The notes under the pieces are model-generated. The model saw nothing but the letters and a program-made list of their open reading frames with translations, was not told the DNA's origin and did no database searches. From JAVVHH01 sp965276815 (GTDB taxonomy: Bacteria; Pseudomonadota; Alphaproteobacteria; Acetobacterales; Acetobacteraceae), in the NCBI GenBank assembly GCA_965276815.1, contig CBDIBE010000011.1, forward strand, positions 62,001 to 126,000: a stretch of 64,000 nucleotides of DNA, written 5' to 3'. Both the position numbers and the translations under genes were made by a program. This document shows positions 40,605 to 49,070 of this stretch, one piece after another; position 1 is the first letter of the stretch; every line of letters begins with the position of its first letter.

Positions 40605-41546
40605 TCATCCGCGTTTAGATAATGTTAACAACACCGCCGCGATTCGGTCGGTATTGGCGTAGGCGCCAGTCTCCAGCTCTTCGCCGAAGACATCTGGATC
40701 GATCTCTTCATATGTCCAGGCAAAACCGGCGTCGTGCAGACGCGCGGATGCGGCCTTGTGAAACGGGTCGTTGCCATCGACGATCGCGGCGCCGGTGTAG
40801 AGCAGCAGGGTGCCCGACGGCGCGAGACGCTCGATGGCGGCATCGAGGATTTTCAGCGACAATCCGGCGCCAAGCTTGCCGCCACCATGGCGGTAGGCGC
40901 GCTCCGCCGGGTCATTGAGGTAAGGCGGGTTGGCGACGATCAGGTCGAACTGGCCTGGGAGGTCGTGCAACAGGTTGCTTTTGACCGCCGTGATCGTCGC
41001 GCCGGCCAGCGCGGCGTTCACCCGGGTCATGCGCAGCGCCGACTCGTTGATATCGACGGCAAAGGTCTGGGCGCGCGGCTGCGCGCGCGCGACCAGGATC
41101 GCGCCAAGCCCGGCGCCGCAGCCGATATCGACGGCTCGGCCGATATCCGCGAGGGGCTGGGCGCGGATGGCGCGGGCGAACCGATAGGTGTCCGGGCCGA
41201 AAAACACCGAGTCTGGCTGCGTCGTCGGATGCGCCGAGTGGACGAACAGCAAGCCGTCCAAGGTCGAGAAGCGGACCCTACTGCGATACAGCGCGCCCTC
41301 TTCGCCCAGCACGCCCGCTTCGCGCATCGCTTCGAGCATGTGATCACGCATCACGCCCGCGACAAACGGGCGGCTCCAGCCGAAGACATCGCGCAGGTCG
41401 CGCGCGACCTCGGCGCCGGGCCGCGCATTGACCCGGCCATGCGTCGCAGGGGTGGGGGTTGTGAAGACATAGCCAGTTTCTTGCACCACCTTGGCAAGGC
41501 GGAGCAGCGCGGCATCGACATTCCCCCCGGAGTTATTCTCCAGCAT
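40605..41546 (-). CDS. Class I SAM-dependent methyltransferase (small-domain N5-glutamine/rRNA type)
   Basis: The 313-residue protein has an N-terminal all-alpha domain (about 1-130) and a Rossmann methyltransferase domain with the SAM motif VDIGCGAGLGAI and the catalytic NPPY motif in LIVANPPYLND. NPPY enzymes methylate amide or exocyclic amino nitrogens (PrmB/HemK, RlmG-like). The target is unknown. In-frame context gives ATG 41546; no strong ribosome site is seen. It lies between marC (39 bp upstream) and the diiron oxidase gene (6 bp downstream), so it may be in an lrp-marC-methyltransferase-oxidase operon. Confidence 0.83.
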   Translation of the reverse strand: MLENNSGGNVDAALLRLAKVVQETGYVFTTPTPATHGRVNARPGAEVARDLRDVFGWSRPFVAGVMRDHMLEAMREAGVLGEEGALYRSRVRFSTLDGLLFVHSAHPTTQPDSVFFGPDTYRFARAIRAQPLADIGRAVDIGCGAGLGAILVARAQPRAQTFAVDINESALRMTRVNAALAGATITAVKSNLLHDLPGQFDLIVANPPYLNDPAERAYRHGGGKLGAGLSLKILDAAIERLAPSGTLLLYTGAAIVDGNDPFHKAASARLHDAGFAWTYEEIDPDVFGEELETGAYANTDRIAAVLLTLSKRG

Positions 41547-41585
41547 CGAGACGTCAACCAGTTTTTGCTGGGAAAGTTCCTCCCG

Positions 41586-42236
41586 TCAGGACCGCGCGAG
41601 CAGCTTCTCCAGCGCGTCGCTCAGGCCGGTCAGCAGGAGCTGCACGCCAATGCAGAATAGGATGAAGGCGGAGAGGCGGCTGACGATATTGCTGCCGGTG
41701 CGGCCCAGTGCCTCGCCCAGCCGGTCCGCATAGGAATAGGTCAGCGCGATCACCCATGCCAGCACCAGCGCGGCGACCGTGACGCCGGCAAAGAAGCTGA
41801 CGAGCGCCACGCCGCCGGCCGGGTGACCCGCGCCGAGCGCCACGGCGACGGATATCGTGCCGGGCCCGGTGGTGAAGGGTAGCGTCAGCGGGAAGAACGC
41901 TACGTCGTCCTGCGGCCCGGCCTCGGACGCTTCCTGCTGCTTGCGGCTGTCGTGCCGCTCCGGGGCGCCGAGCCGCTCCCAAGCGAACCCGGCCAGCACG
42001 AGCCCGCCGGCCATCCGCAGTGCCGCCAGGCTGATCCCGAAGAAGGTCAGCAGGTATGAGCCAGCCCACAGCGCGACCAGCATCACGATGAACGAATAGA
42101 GCCCGATCCGCCGTGCCAGCACGACCCGGCCCGCATGCGTCCGGTCCGCCGTCGCCTCGCGGAAGATGAACGCGCCGGTGATCGGGTTGACGATGCTGAA
42201 CAGCGCCGGGAACGCCAGCAGGAACGCCGCCAGCAC
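41586..42236 (-). CDS. MarC-family inner-membrane protein
   Basis: The 216-residue protein has six spans and the MarC blocks FLLAFPALFSIVNPITGAFIF, LRMAGGLVLAGFAWERL and FFPLTLPFTTGPGTISVAVALGAG. The family was once linked to multiple antibiotic resistance but its transport role is unproven. A polar insert (PERHDSRKQQEASEAGPQDD) lies in the central cytoplasmic loop. The GTG start directly abuts the TAG of the lrp gene, so the two are translated from one message. Confidence 0.88.
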   Translation of the reverse strand: MLAAFLLAFPALFSIVNPITGAFIFREATADRTHAGRVVLARRIGLYSFIVMLVALWAGSYLLTFFGISLAALRMAGGLVLAGFAWERLGAPERHDSRKQQEASEAGPQDDVAFFPLTLPFTTGPGTISVAVALGAGHPAGGVALVSFFAGVTVAALVLAWVIALTYSYADRLGEALGRTGSNIVSRLSAFILFCIGVQLLLTGLSDALEKLLARS

Positions 42237-42707
42237 CTATTTTCCGCGCCGCAGCGGCAAATTCGTCCGATACGCGATCCGCTTCAGCGCGAACGCGCTC
42301 TCCACTCCCTGCACGCCGGCGATCCGCGTCAGCTTGGTGCGCAGGAACTCTTCGTACGCGCCAAGATCGGGTGCGACGACCCGCAGCAGGTAGTCGCTGG
42401 CGCCTGACATGACGTAGCACTCCATCACCTCAGGGAGGCCGGCGATCGCGCTCTCGAAGGTCGCCAGATGGTCCTCGGTTTGCGCCGACAGCCGGACCGA
42501 GACGAACACGTTGACCGGCAAGCCGACGCGATCCTGATCCAGCAGCGCCACATAGCCGCGGATGATGCCGCCCTGTTCGAGCAGCCGCTGGCGTCGATGC
42601 GCCGGACTTGCCGAGAGGCCGGCCGCATCTGCGACCTCGCCGCTGGTGGCCCGGCCGTCGCGCTGCAAATGCTCCAATATGGCAAAGTCGATTCGGTCAA
42701 GGCGCAT
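42237..42707 (-). CDS. Lrp/AsnC-family transcriptional regulator
   Basis: The 156-residue protein has an N-terminal winged helix-turn-helix (LDRIDFAILEHLQRDGRATSGEVADAAGLSASPAHRR) and a C-terminal RAM domain (VECYV-type strand VMECYVMSGASDYLLRVV) that binds amino acids and forms octamers. It is divergent from the indolepyruvate:ferredoxin oxidoreductase gene across 142 bp holding a perfect palindrome, so control of that gene by an aromatic or branched amino acid is a natural hypothesis. ATG 42707 gives the standard MRLDRIDF start; starts at 42731 or 42746 would include the palindrome's edge in the coding region. Confidence 0.9.
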   Translation of the reverse strand: MRLDRIDFAILEHLQRDGRATSGEVADAAGLSASPAHRRQRLLEQGGIIRGYVALLDQDRVGLPVNVFVSVRLSAQTEDHLATFESAIAGLPEVMECYVMSGASDYLLRVVAPDLGAYEEFLRTKLTRIAGVQGVESAFALKRIAYRTNLPLRRGK

Positions 42708-42745
42708 CGGTCTTACGGGCAATCTTCCCATGTTGCAGCGCATCA

Positions 42746-42762
42746 TTGGCAGAATCTGCCAA
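42746..42762. promoter_or_regulatory. Perfect 17-bp palindrome, candidate Lrp operator
   Basis: TTGGCAGA-A-TCTGCCAA is a perfect inverted repeat of 8 bp arms with one central base. It sits between the divergent lrp and indolepyruvate:ferredoxin oxidoreductase genes, 39 bp from the lrp ATG and 88 bp from the other start. Length and symmetry fit an Lrp/AsnC-type site (15-17 bp). It is the strongest palindrome in this intergenic region. Binding by the adjacent regulator is inferred. Confidence 0.6.
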
Positions 42763-42849
42763 TTCGAGGGGAGACGCTAGCTCAACAATGAGAGCACTCG
42801 CCAGCCGGTTTGGCGTTATGATCAGTGAATCACGTTAGGAAGCGTCGCC

Positions 42850-45800
42850 ATGGATGTCGGTCTCGCGCCTGATTCCATTACCCTCGATAGCCGGTACGTG
42901 GATTTCGACCGGCCTGTGCTGCTGTCCGGCGTGCAAGCGCTGGTGCGCGCGCTGCTGGAGCAGGTCCGGCTGGACCGCGCTTCAGGCCTGCACACCGGCG
43001 GGCTGGTGTCAGGTTACCGGGGATCGCCGCTGGGCGGCGTGGATCTGGAATTGTGGCGACGGGAGAAGCTGCTCGACGCGGCCGGCATCCGCTTCCAGCC
43101 CGGGCTAAACGAGGACCTCGCCGCCACCATGATCTGGGGCAGCCAGCAGATCGACACCTTTCCGGGCAAGCGCGTCGATGGCGTGTTCGGCATGTGGTAT
43201 GGCAAGGGACCTGGCGTCGATCGCAGCGGGGACGCGTTCCGCTGCGCCAACACGATCGGCACATCCAAGCATGGCGGCGTGCTGGCCGTCTCGGGCGACG
43301 ACCACGCCGCGCACTCCTCGGTATTCCCGCACCAGACCGACGGGATCTTTCAAAGCGTCAACATCCCGATCCTGCAACCGGCCGACGTGGCGGACATTCT
43401 CGACTTCAGTCTCGCCGGATGGGCGCTGTCGCGCTACTCGGGCCTCTGGGTCGCGCTGAAGACCATCGCCGAGACCGCCGAGCAGCACGGCCTTGCCACC
43501 GTCTCAAGCACGCGGGCCTTCGCGACCCCTGATTTCGAGCTGCCGCCGCACGGCCTCAACTTGGATCCGCACCTCGCCTGGCCGGCGCAGCGGCAGGAGC
43601 TGGAGCGCCGCGTGCTCGAGGAGCGGCTGCCTGCGGTGCGTGCCTGGGCGAGCGCCAACGGGCTCGACCGGCTTATCCGCGGCGGCCGCGACGCCAAGAT
43701 CGGCATCGTGACCGTCGGCAAGGCGCACCAGGACCTCATGCATTCGCTGCGCCGGCTTGGGCTCGACCAGCATCCGGCGCTCGCCGTCTACAAAATCGGC
43801 CTGATCTGGCCCTTGGAGACCGGAGGCTTGCGTGAATTCGCCCGCGGCAAGCGGATGCTGCTGGTCGTTGAAGAAAAGCGCTCTTTCGTCGAGGCGCAGA
43901 TCCGCGACGCGCTCTACAACATGCCGGCCGACCAGCGCCCGGCCGTGCAGGGCAAGCAGGACCTCGACGGCCGGCCGTTGCTGCCGGACTTTTTGGAGCT
44001 ATCGCCGGAAAAGGTGATTCCCAGCCTGCAGCGTGCCCTGCGGGGCGCCGGGCTGCAGGTGCCGGACGTCGAAATTCCGCCGGAGCCCCGCTCCGCCGGG
44101 CTGCTGGCGCGGGCGCCGATGTTCTGCGCCGGCTGCCCGCACAACACGTCGACCAAGACGCCGGATGGCAGTCACGCCATGGCTGGGATCGGCTGCCACA
44201 CCATGGCGGTCAGCACCAACGACTTCACCCGCACCTTCAGCCAGATGGGCGGCGAAGGCGTCCCCTGGATCGGGCTCGAGCACTTCACCGAGCTGCCGCA
44301 CATGTTCGCCAATATGGGCGACGGCACCTACCAGCACTCCGGCCTGCTCGCGATCCGCCAGGCGCTCGCGGCCCGCGCGCACATCACCTACAAGCTGCTG
44401 TTCAACGACGCGGTCGCCATGACCGGCGGCCAGCCCGCCGAAGGTGCGCCTACGGTGACAAAGCTGGCAGCACAACTGCATGCGGAAGGCGTCGGCCTCA
44501 TCGCTCTGGTCGCCGACGACGAAGCCCGCCTGCCGCCGGCAAGCGCGCTGCCGCCCGGCACGCTCCGCCACGGCCGTGACGATCTGGACGCCGTGCAGCG
44601 CCGCATGCGCGAGCACCCCGGCGTGACCGCGATCATCTACGACCAGGTCTGCGCCACCGAGAAGCGGCGCCGCCGCAAGCGCGGCAAGATGGCCGTCGCC
44701 GAAACGCGGGTCGAGATCAACGCCCGGGTGTGCGAGAATTGCGGCGACTGCACCGTGCAGTCCAATTGCATCGCCATCGAGCCGGTCGACACCGATTACG
44801 GCCGCAAGCGCCGCATCAGCCCGACGAGCTGCAACACCGACCTGTCTTGCCTCAAGGGTTTTTGTCCGAGCTTCGTCACTTCCAGCACCGCCGCGCCGCT
44901 GCCGGTGGTCGATCACGCGGCGATCTGGGCCGAACGGGAACCCGATCTCGGCGGCGGCCTGCCGGAGCCGGCGATCACGCTGAAAAAAGACTGGCGGGCG
45001 CTGTTTGCCGGCATCGGCGGCGGCGGCATCGTCACCTGCAGCGCGATCGTCGCCATGGCGGCGCATCTGGAGGGCCGTCACGTCAGCACGCTCGACTTCA
45101 CCGGCCTTGCTCAGAAGAACGGCGCCGTCGTCTCGCACGTCCAGGTCGCCGACGGCCCGCTCGACGTGGTGCGGATCCCACGTGGCGAGGCCGACATGCT
45201 GCTCGCGGCGGACATGGCGGTCGCGGCGAACGCGGACGTACTCGGAAGCTGCCGCAAGAGCGCGGCGGTGATCGGCAATCTGGACCTACAGGCCGGCGCC
45301 GGGTTCCTGCGCGACCGCGACCTCGTGATCGACGCCGGCCTGCACCGCCGCGCCATCGAGCGGCGCACCGAGCCCTCGCGCTCGCAATACCTGCATGGCA
45401 GCGCGATCGCCGAGCGCCTGTTCGGCACGGCGCAAGCGGTCAACACGCTGCTGCTGGGCATCGCTTGGCAGAACGGCGATTTGCCGCTCAGCCAGGCTTC
45501 CCTGCTGCGGGCGATCGAGCTGAACGGCACGGCGGTCGAGCTCAATCGGCGCGCCTTCCTATGGGGCCGCATCTTCGCGACCCGGCCGGAGCTGGCCGAC
45601 GAGATCATGGCCGACGCGCAGCCCCTGCCCGACGAGCTGCCCACCCTGATCGAGCGCCGGGCGGCGGAGCTGGTGGCCTATCAGGGCGCCCGGCTGGCCC
45701 GGCGCTACCGGTCCCTGGTCGAGGCGGCTTCGGCGCGGGAGACCGAGTTGGCCGGCGCGCCAGGAATGTTCACCCGGGCCGTCGCCGAGGGCTGGTTCCG

Positions 45801-46269
45801 CGTGCTGGCCTACAAGGACGAGTATGAGGTCGCGCGCCTGCATGCCGTCGCCGAATATGGCGCCGATCCGGTGTTCCATCTGGCGCCCCCGCTGCTGACC
45901 GGGATCGACAAGCGGACCGGGCGGCGGCGCAAGCTGGCGATCCCTGGCCGGGTCGCGCTGCCGCTGTTCCGCGCGCTGCGGCATGGCAGAGTGTTGCGCG
46001 GCACGCCGCTCGACCCGTTCGGCTGGCAGGCGGACCGCAAGCAGGAGCGGCACTTGATCAGCCAGTATCGCGCGGACCTGGACGAGGCGCTGAAGCTGCT
46101 GCGGCCGGACACGCTGGAGGCCGCAGCCGAGTTGGCCCGGTTGCCGCTCGACATCAGAGGCTTCGGCCCGGTGAAGGCGGCGAGCATGAAGGAGGCGGAA
46201 CCGCGGCGCGCGGCGCTTCGGGAGCGGTTGCGCGCGCCGAGATTGGAAATGCCCGCCGCCGCAGAGTAG
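42850..46269 (+). CDS. Indolepyruvate:ferredoxin oxidoreductase, fused alpha-beta-gamma form
   Basis: The 1139-residue protein combines all parts of a 2-oxoacid:ferredoxin oxidoreductase. The N-terminal pyrimidine-binding part contains LVSGYRGSPLGGVD and GVFGMWYGKGPGVDRSGDAF. A thiamine-diphosphate part follows (CAGCPHNTST, MGGEGVPWIGLEHF, ANMGDGTYQHSGLLAIRQA), then a cysteine cluster (CENCGDCTVQSNC from residue 628 and CLKGFCPSF), and a C-terminal gamma domain (LFAGIGGGGIVTCSAIVAMAA, LDFTGLAQKNGAVVSHV). It decarboxylates aryl or branched 2-oxoacids from amino-acid transamination to acyl-CoA, reducing ferredoxin. Such fused enzymes are oxygen-tolerant in alphaproteobacteria. An acyl-CoA dehydrogenase gene follows after 25 bp. 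ATG 42850 has AGGAAG upstream. Confidence 0.93.
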   Translation: MDVGLAPDSITLDSRYVDFDRPVLLSGVQALVRALLEQVRLDRASGLHTGGLVSGYRGSPLGGVDLELWRREKLLDAAGIRFQPGLNEDLAATMIWGSQQIDTFPGKRVDGVFGMWYGKGPGVDRSGDAFRCANTIGTSKHGGVLAVSGDDHAAHSSVFPHQTDGIFQSVNIPILQPADVADILDFSLAGWALSRYSGLWVALKTIAETAEQHGLATVSSTRAFATPDFELPPHGLNLDPHLAWPAQRQELERRVLEERLPAVRAWASANGLDRLIRGGRDAKIGIVTVGKAHQDLMHSLRRLGLDQHPALAVYKIGLIWPLETGGLREFARGKRMLLVVEEKRSFVEAQIRDALYNMPADQRPAVQGKQDLDGRPLLPDFLELSPEKVIPSLQRALRGAGLQVPDVEIPPEPRSAGLLARAPMFCAGCPHNTSTKTPDGSHAMAGIGCHTMAVSTNDFTRTFSQMGGEGVPWIGLEHFTELPHMFANMGDGTYQHSGLLAIRQALAARAHITYKLLFNDAVAMTGGQPAEGAPTVTKLAAQLHAEGVGLIALVADDEARLPPASALPPGTLRHGRDDLDAVQRRMREHPGVTAIIYDQVCATEKRRRRKRGKMAVAETRVEINARVCENCGDCTVQSNCIAIEPVDTDYGRKRRISPTSCNTDLSCLKGFCPSFVTSSTAAPLPVVDHAAIWAEREPDLGGGLPEPAITLKKDWRALFAGIGGGGIVTCSAIVAMAAHLEGRHVSTLDFTGLAQKNGAVVSHVQVADGPLDVVRIPRGEADMLLAADMAVAANADVLGSCRKSAAVIGNLDLQAGAGFLRDRDLVIDAGLHRRAIERRTEPSRSQYLHGSAIAERLFGTAQAVNTLLLGIAWQNGDLPLSQASLLRAIELNGTAVELNRRAFLWGRIFATRPELADEIMADAQPLPDELPTLIERRAAELVAYQGARLARRYRSLVEAASARETELAGAPGMFTRAVAEGWFRVLAYKDEYEVARLHAVAEYGADPVFHLAPPLLTGIDKRTGRRRKLAIPGRVALPLFRALRHGRVLRGTPLDPFGWQADRKQERHLISQYRADLDEALKLLRPDTLEAAAELARLPLDIRGFGPVKAASMKEAEPRRAALRERLRAPRLEMPAAAE

Positions 46270-46294
46270 CATCGCGGCAAAACGAGGGACCGCC

Positions 46295-47425
46295 ATGCTC
46301 GACTCCACCGACCCGAATGCCCTGATTGTCGAAACCGCCCGCCGTTTCGCGCAGGAGCGCCTCGCGCCTTCCGCTGCCGCGCGCGAGCAAGCCGGCGCGA
46401 TCGAGCCGGAAATCATCAAGGGGCTCGGCGAGATGGGTTTTCTCGGCGCCACCATCAGTGCGGACTGGGGCGGGTCGGAGATCCCGTACGAGACCTATGC
46501 GCAGGTGGTCGAGGAGATTTCGGCCGGGGACGGCTCGGTGTCCACGCTGATGAGCGTGCACAACGCGCCGACTTGCGAGATCCTGGAGAAGTTCGGCACG
46601 CCGGAGCAGAAGGAGCGCTGGCTGCGCCCGATGGCGAGCGGCGAGGCCGTCGGCAGCTTTGCGCTGACGGAGCCTTCCGCCGGGTCCGACGCGTCGGGGG
46701 TGCGGACGCGGGCGGTGCGGACGAACAGCGGCTACACGATCAACGGCGCCAAGCAGTTCATCTCGAACGCGCGGATCGGCAAGTTCACCCTGCTGTTCGC
46801 GGTGACCAATCCGGACGCCGGCAAGAAGGGCATTTCCTGCTTCGTGGTCGAGAACAGCACGCCCGGCTTCAGCGTGGCCCGGGTCGAGCACAAGCTCGGG
46901 CAGAAGGCGTCCGACAGCTGCGCGCTGTCCTTCGACGATATGCACGTGCCGGACGAGCAGCGGATCGGCGGGGAAGGCGAAGGGCTCAAGATTGCGCTCT
47001 CGACCCTGGAGAGCGGGCGTATCGGAATCGCGGCGCAGAGCGTCGGCATGGCGCGGGCGGCGCTGGACTATGCGATCGGTTACGCCAAGGAGCGCAAGCA
47101 ATTCGGCCGGCCGATCATCGAGCACCAAGCGGTGGCTTTCCGGCTGGTCGACGCCAAGACCCGGCTGGCGGCGGCGCGGGAACTGACGCTGCGGGCGGCC
47201 CGGCTCAAGGATGCGGGCGAGCCGGCGCTGGAGGCCGCGGCGATGGCGAAACTGTTCGCCTCGGAAGCGGCGGAGGCGATCTGCTCGGCGGCGATCCAGA
47301 CGCTGGGCGGTTATGGGTATCTGGCGGACTACCCGGTGGAGCGGATCTATCGCGATGTCCGGGTCTGCCAGATCTACGAGGGCACGTCGGACGTGCAGAA
47401 GATCATCCTGCAGCGGATGCTTTAG
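46295..47425 (+). CDS. Acyl-CoA dehydrogenase
   Basis: The 376-residue flavoprotein has the family blocks SFALTEPSAGSDAS, GAKQFISNARI and the terminal catalytic-base motif QIYEGTSDVQK with Glu362, as in short-chain/butyryl-type enzymes. It oxidises acyl-CoA to the 2-enoyl-CoA and passes electrons to ETF. Location 25 bp after the indolepyruvate:ferredoxin oxidoreductase gene suggests it handles the acyl-CoA produced there (an arylacetyl-CoA cannot be dehydrogenated, so a branched or aliphatic acyl-CoA is more likely). The start ATG has GAGGGA about 8 bases upstream. Confidence 0.92.
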   Translation: MLDSTDPNALIVETARRFAQERLAPSAAAREQAGAIEPEIIKGLGEMGFLGATISADWGGSEIPYETYAQVVEEISAGDGSVSTLMSVHNAPTCEILEKFGTPEQKERWLRPMASGEAVGSFALTEPSAGSDASGVRTRAVRTNSGYTINGAKQFISNARIGKFTLLFAVTNPDAGKKGISCFVVENSTPGFSVARVEHKLGQKASDSCALSFDDMHVPDEQRIGGEGEGLKIALSTLESGRIGIAAQSVGMARAALDYAIGYAKERKQFGRPIIEHQAVAFRLVDAKTRLAAARELTLRAARLKDAGEPALEAAAMAKLFASEAAEAICSAAIQTLGGYGYLADYPVERIYRDVRVCQIYEGTSDVQKIILQRML

Positions 47426-47461
47426 GCTTACGAAGGTGTGGATGCTCCGCCGGCGCGGAGC

Positions 47462-48379
47462 ATGACGGCGAGGCTGACGCGTCGCTGCCTGTTAGGGGGA
47501 TCGTTTGGCCTCCTTGCCGCCCGGAACGCGGACGGCGCCTGTATGCTCCAGCGGCGCGCGGAAGTGCCGGTTCGGATCGTCGAGGGCTTCCCGATCGTCA
47601 CGGCAAGCATCGGGGGAAGGCCAGTCAGCTTGCTGCTCGACACCGGCGCGCAGGGCCATCTCATCTTGCCGGACGCGGCGGCGGCGCTGGGGTTGTCACT
47701 CATACCGGGCGTGCGAGCGCCGATCATCGGCACCGGCGGCGCGCGCGAGGCGCCTGTGGTGATGCTGGCCGGGCTGCAGCTTGGCGGCGCCGCGCTGCCG
47801 GCCTTGCCCACGCCGGTCTCGACCCTGCCAGTCGTGCCACGGATGACGCCGATGCTGGCCGGGCTGCTGGGGGCGCCTTTGCTGGATGCGTATGACCTCG
47901 ATCTCGACGTGCAGGCTGGACGAATGGGGCTCTACGAAGCGGGGGGCTGCGGGGCGGCGGTGCCGGTGCTGGGGCCACGGATGACCGTGCTGCCGCTGGC
48001 GATCACGCCGGAGCGCGAGGCTTTCCTGTCGGTCCGGGTGAACGGCGAGGCGCTCGTGGCACTGCTCGACACCGGCTCGCGCGCGACCTTGCTGACGGAG
48101 CAGGCAGCGCGACGGCTTGGCCTGCGCGCGCCGATCTCCGCCAACACCGCAAGCGGCGTGGACGGGGAGCGGCTGCCGCTTGAGCATGTGCGGGTGCGGG
48201 AGATGGCGGTGGGCGAGGATGTCCGCCGCGACGTTCCGGTCAGCATCGCGCCGTTGCAGCTTGGGCGCGGGGACATGCTGCTGGGGCTGGATTATCTGGG
48301 GCTGCGCCGGGTTTGGGTGTCGTATGCTACCGCTTTGCTGGCGATCGCCGTTCCCAGCCCTGTCGCATTGCGGCGATGA
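47462..48379 (+). CDS. Two-domain retropepsin-like aspartic protease, exported
   Basis: The 305-residue protein has a leader with a twin-arginine-like start (TARLTRRCLLGGSFGLLAA) and two copies of a retropepsin-like domain, each with the catalytic triplet: LLLDTGAQGHL (60-63) and LLDTGSRATLL (203-206). In retroviral proteases two single-domain chains pair; here both aspartates are on one chain, as in pepsin, but the domains are of the short bacterial kind (TVSLL/aspartyl-protease-2 type). It is probably periplasmic, substrate unknown. ATG 47462 follows CGGAG. Its last 53 bases overlap the 3' end of pyrF on the other strand. Confidence 0.8.
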   Translation: MTARLTRRCLLGGSFGLLAARNADGACMLQRRAEVPVRIVEGFPIVTASIGGRPVSLLLDTGAQGHLILPDAAAALGLSLIPGVRAPIIGTGGAREAPVVMLAGLQLGGAALPALPTPVSTLPVVPRMTPMLAGLLGAPLLDAYDLDLDVQAGRMGLYEAGGCGAAVPVLGPRMTVLPLAITPEREAFLSVRVNGEALVALLDTGSRATLLTEQAARRLGLRAPISANTASGVDGERLPLEHVRVREMAVGEDVRRDVPVSIAPLQLGRGDMLLGLDYLGLRRVWVSYATALLAIAVPSPVALRR

Positions 48380-49070
48380 TGGTGTCCGCGGCGGCGCGCG
48401 GGTCGGCGGCGCCGGTCACCGGGCGGCCGACCACGAGGTAGTCGGCCCCGCGTGCAATGGCGTCGTCTGGCGTGGCCGTCCGCTTCTGATCGTGCGCCTC
48501 TCCACCCGGGAGACGGATGCCGGGGGTGGCGATCAACAGATCCGGCCGGCCGGCGCGGGCGCGCAGCGCGTCCGGGTCGTCCGCCGCCGAGGCGATGATG
48601 CCGTCGCAGCCAGATTGGGCGGCGTGACGGACGCGCAGGTCGATCACGTCCTGCAGCTTGCGGTCGTAGCCCATCGCCGCGAGTGCGGCGCCGTCCTGGC
48701 TGGTCAGCACGGTCACGGCGAAGATGCGCAAACCGCTGTCGCCCCTCCCCTCGACCGCGGCGCGCAGCATATCGGGATCGCCGTGCACGGTGACGATCGA
48801 GACGCCGCGCCGCGCGACGGCAGCGACGCCACGGCGCACGGTCTCGCCGATGTCGTACATTTTGCAGTCGAGGAACACGTGCTTGCCGGCGTGCAGAAGT
48901 GAGCCGATCAGCGTGTCGACCCCGGGCTGGAACAGCAGCCACATCCCGATCTTGTAGAAGCGGACCGTGTCGCCGAGGCGGGAAACCAGGTCCTGCGCTT
49001 GGCCGATCTCGGAGACGTCCAGGGCGACGATGAGGCGGTCTTCGACACCCGTTCGGTCAGGCAAGGTCAT
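48327..49070 (-). CDS. pyrF: Orotidine 5'-phosphate decarboxylase
   Basis: The 247-residue enzyme makes UMP from OMP, the last step of pyrimidine synthesis. It has the Asp18 of VALDVS, Lys40 in FYKIG, the catalytic D-x-K-x-x-D (FLDCKMYD: Asp68, Lys70, Asp73), the phosphate loop TPGIRLPGGEAHDQKR and the closing YLVVGRPVT. The MYD wording replaces the common LHD. Its ATG overlaps the stop of the isovaleryl-CoA dehydrogenase gene by four bases (ATGA), an unusual operon partner. The 3' end overlaps the convergent protease gene by 53 bp. Confidence 0.95.
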   Translation of the reverse strand: MTLPDRTGVEDRLIVALDVSEIGQAQDLVSRLGDTVRFYKIGMWLLFQPGVDTLIGSLLHAGKHVFLDCKMYDIGETVRRGVAAVARRGVSIVTVHGDPDMLRAAVEGRGDSGLRIFAVTVLTSQDGAALAAMGYDRKLQDVIDLRVRHAAQSGCDGIIASAADDPDALRARAGRPDLLIATPGIRLPGGEAHDQKRTATPDDAIARGADYLVVGRPVTGAADPRAAADTIIAAMRQGWERRSPAKR

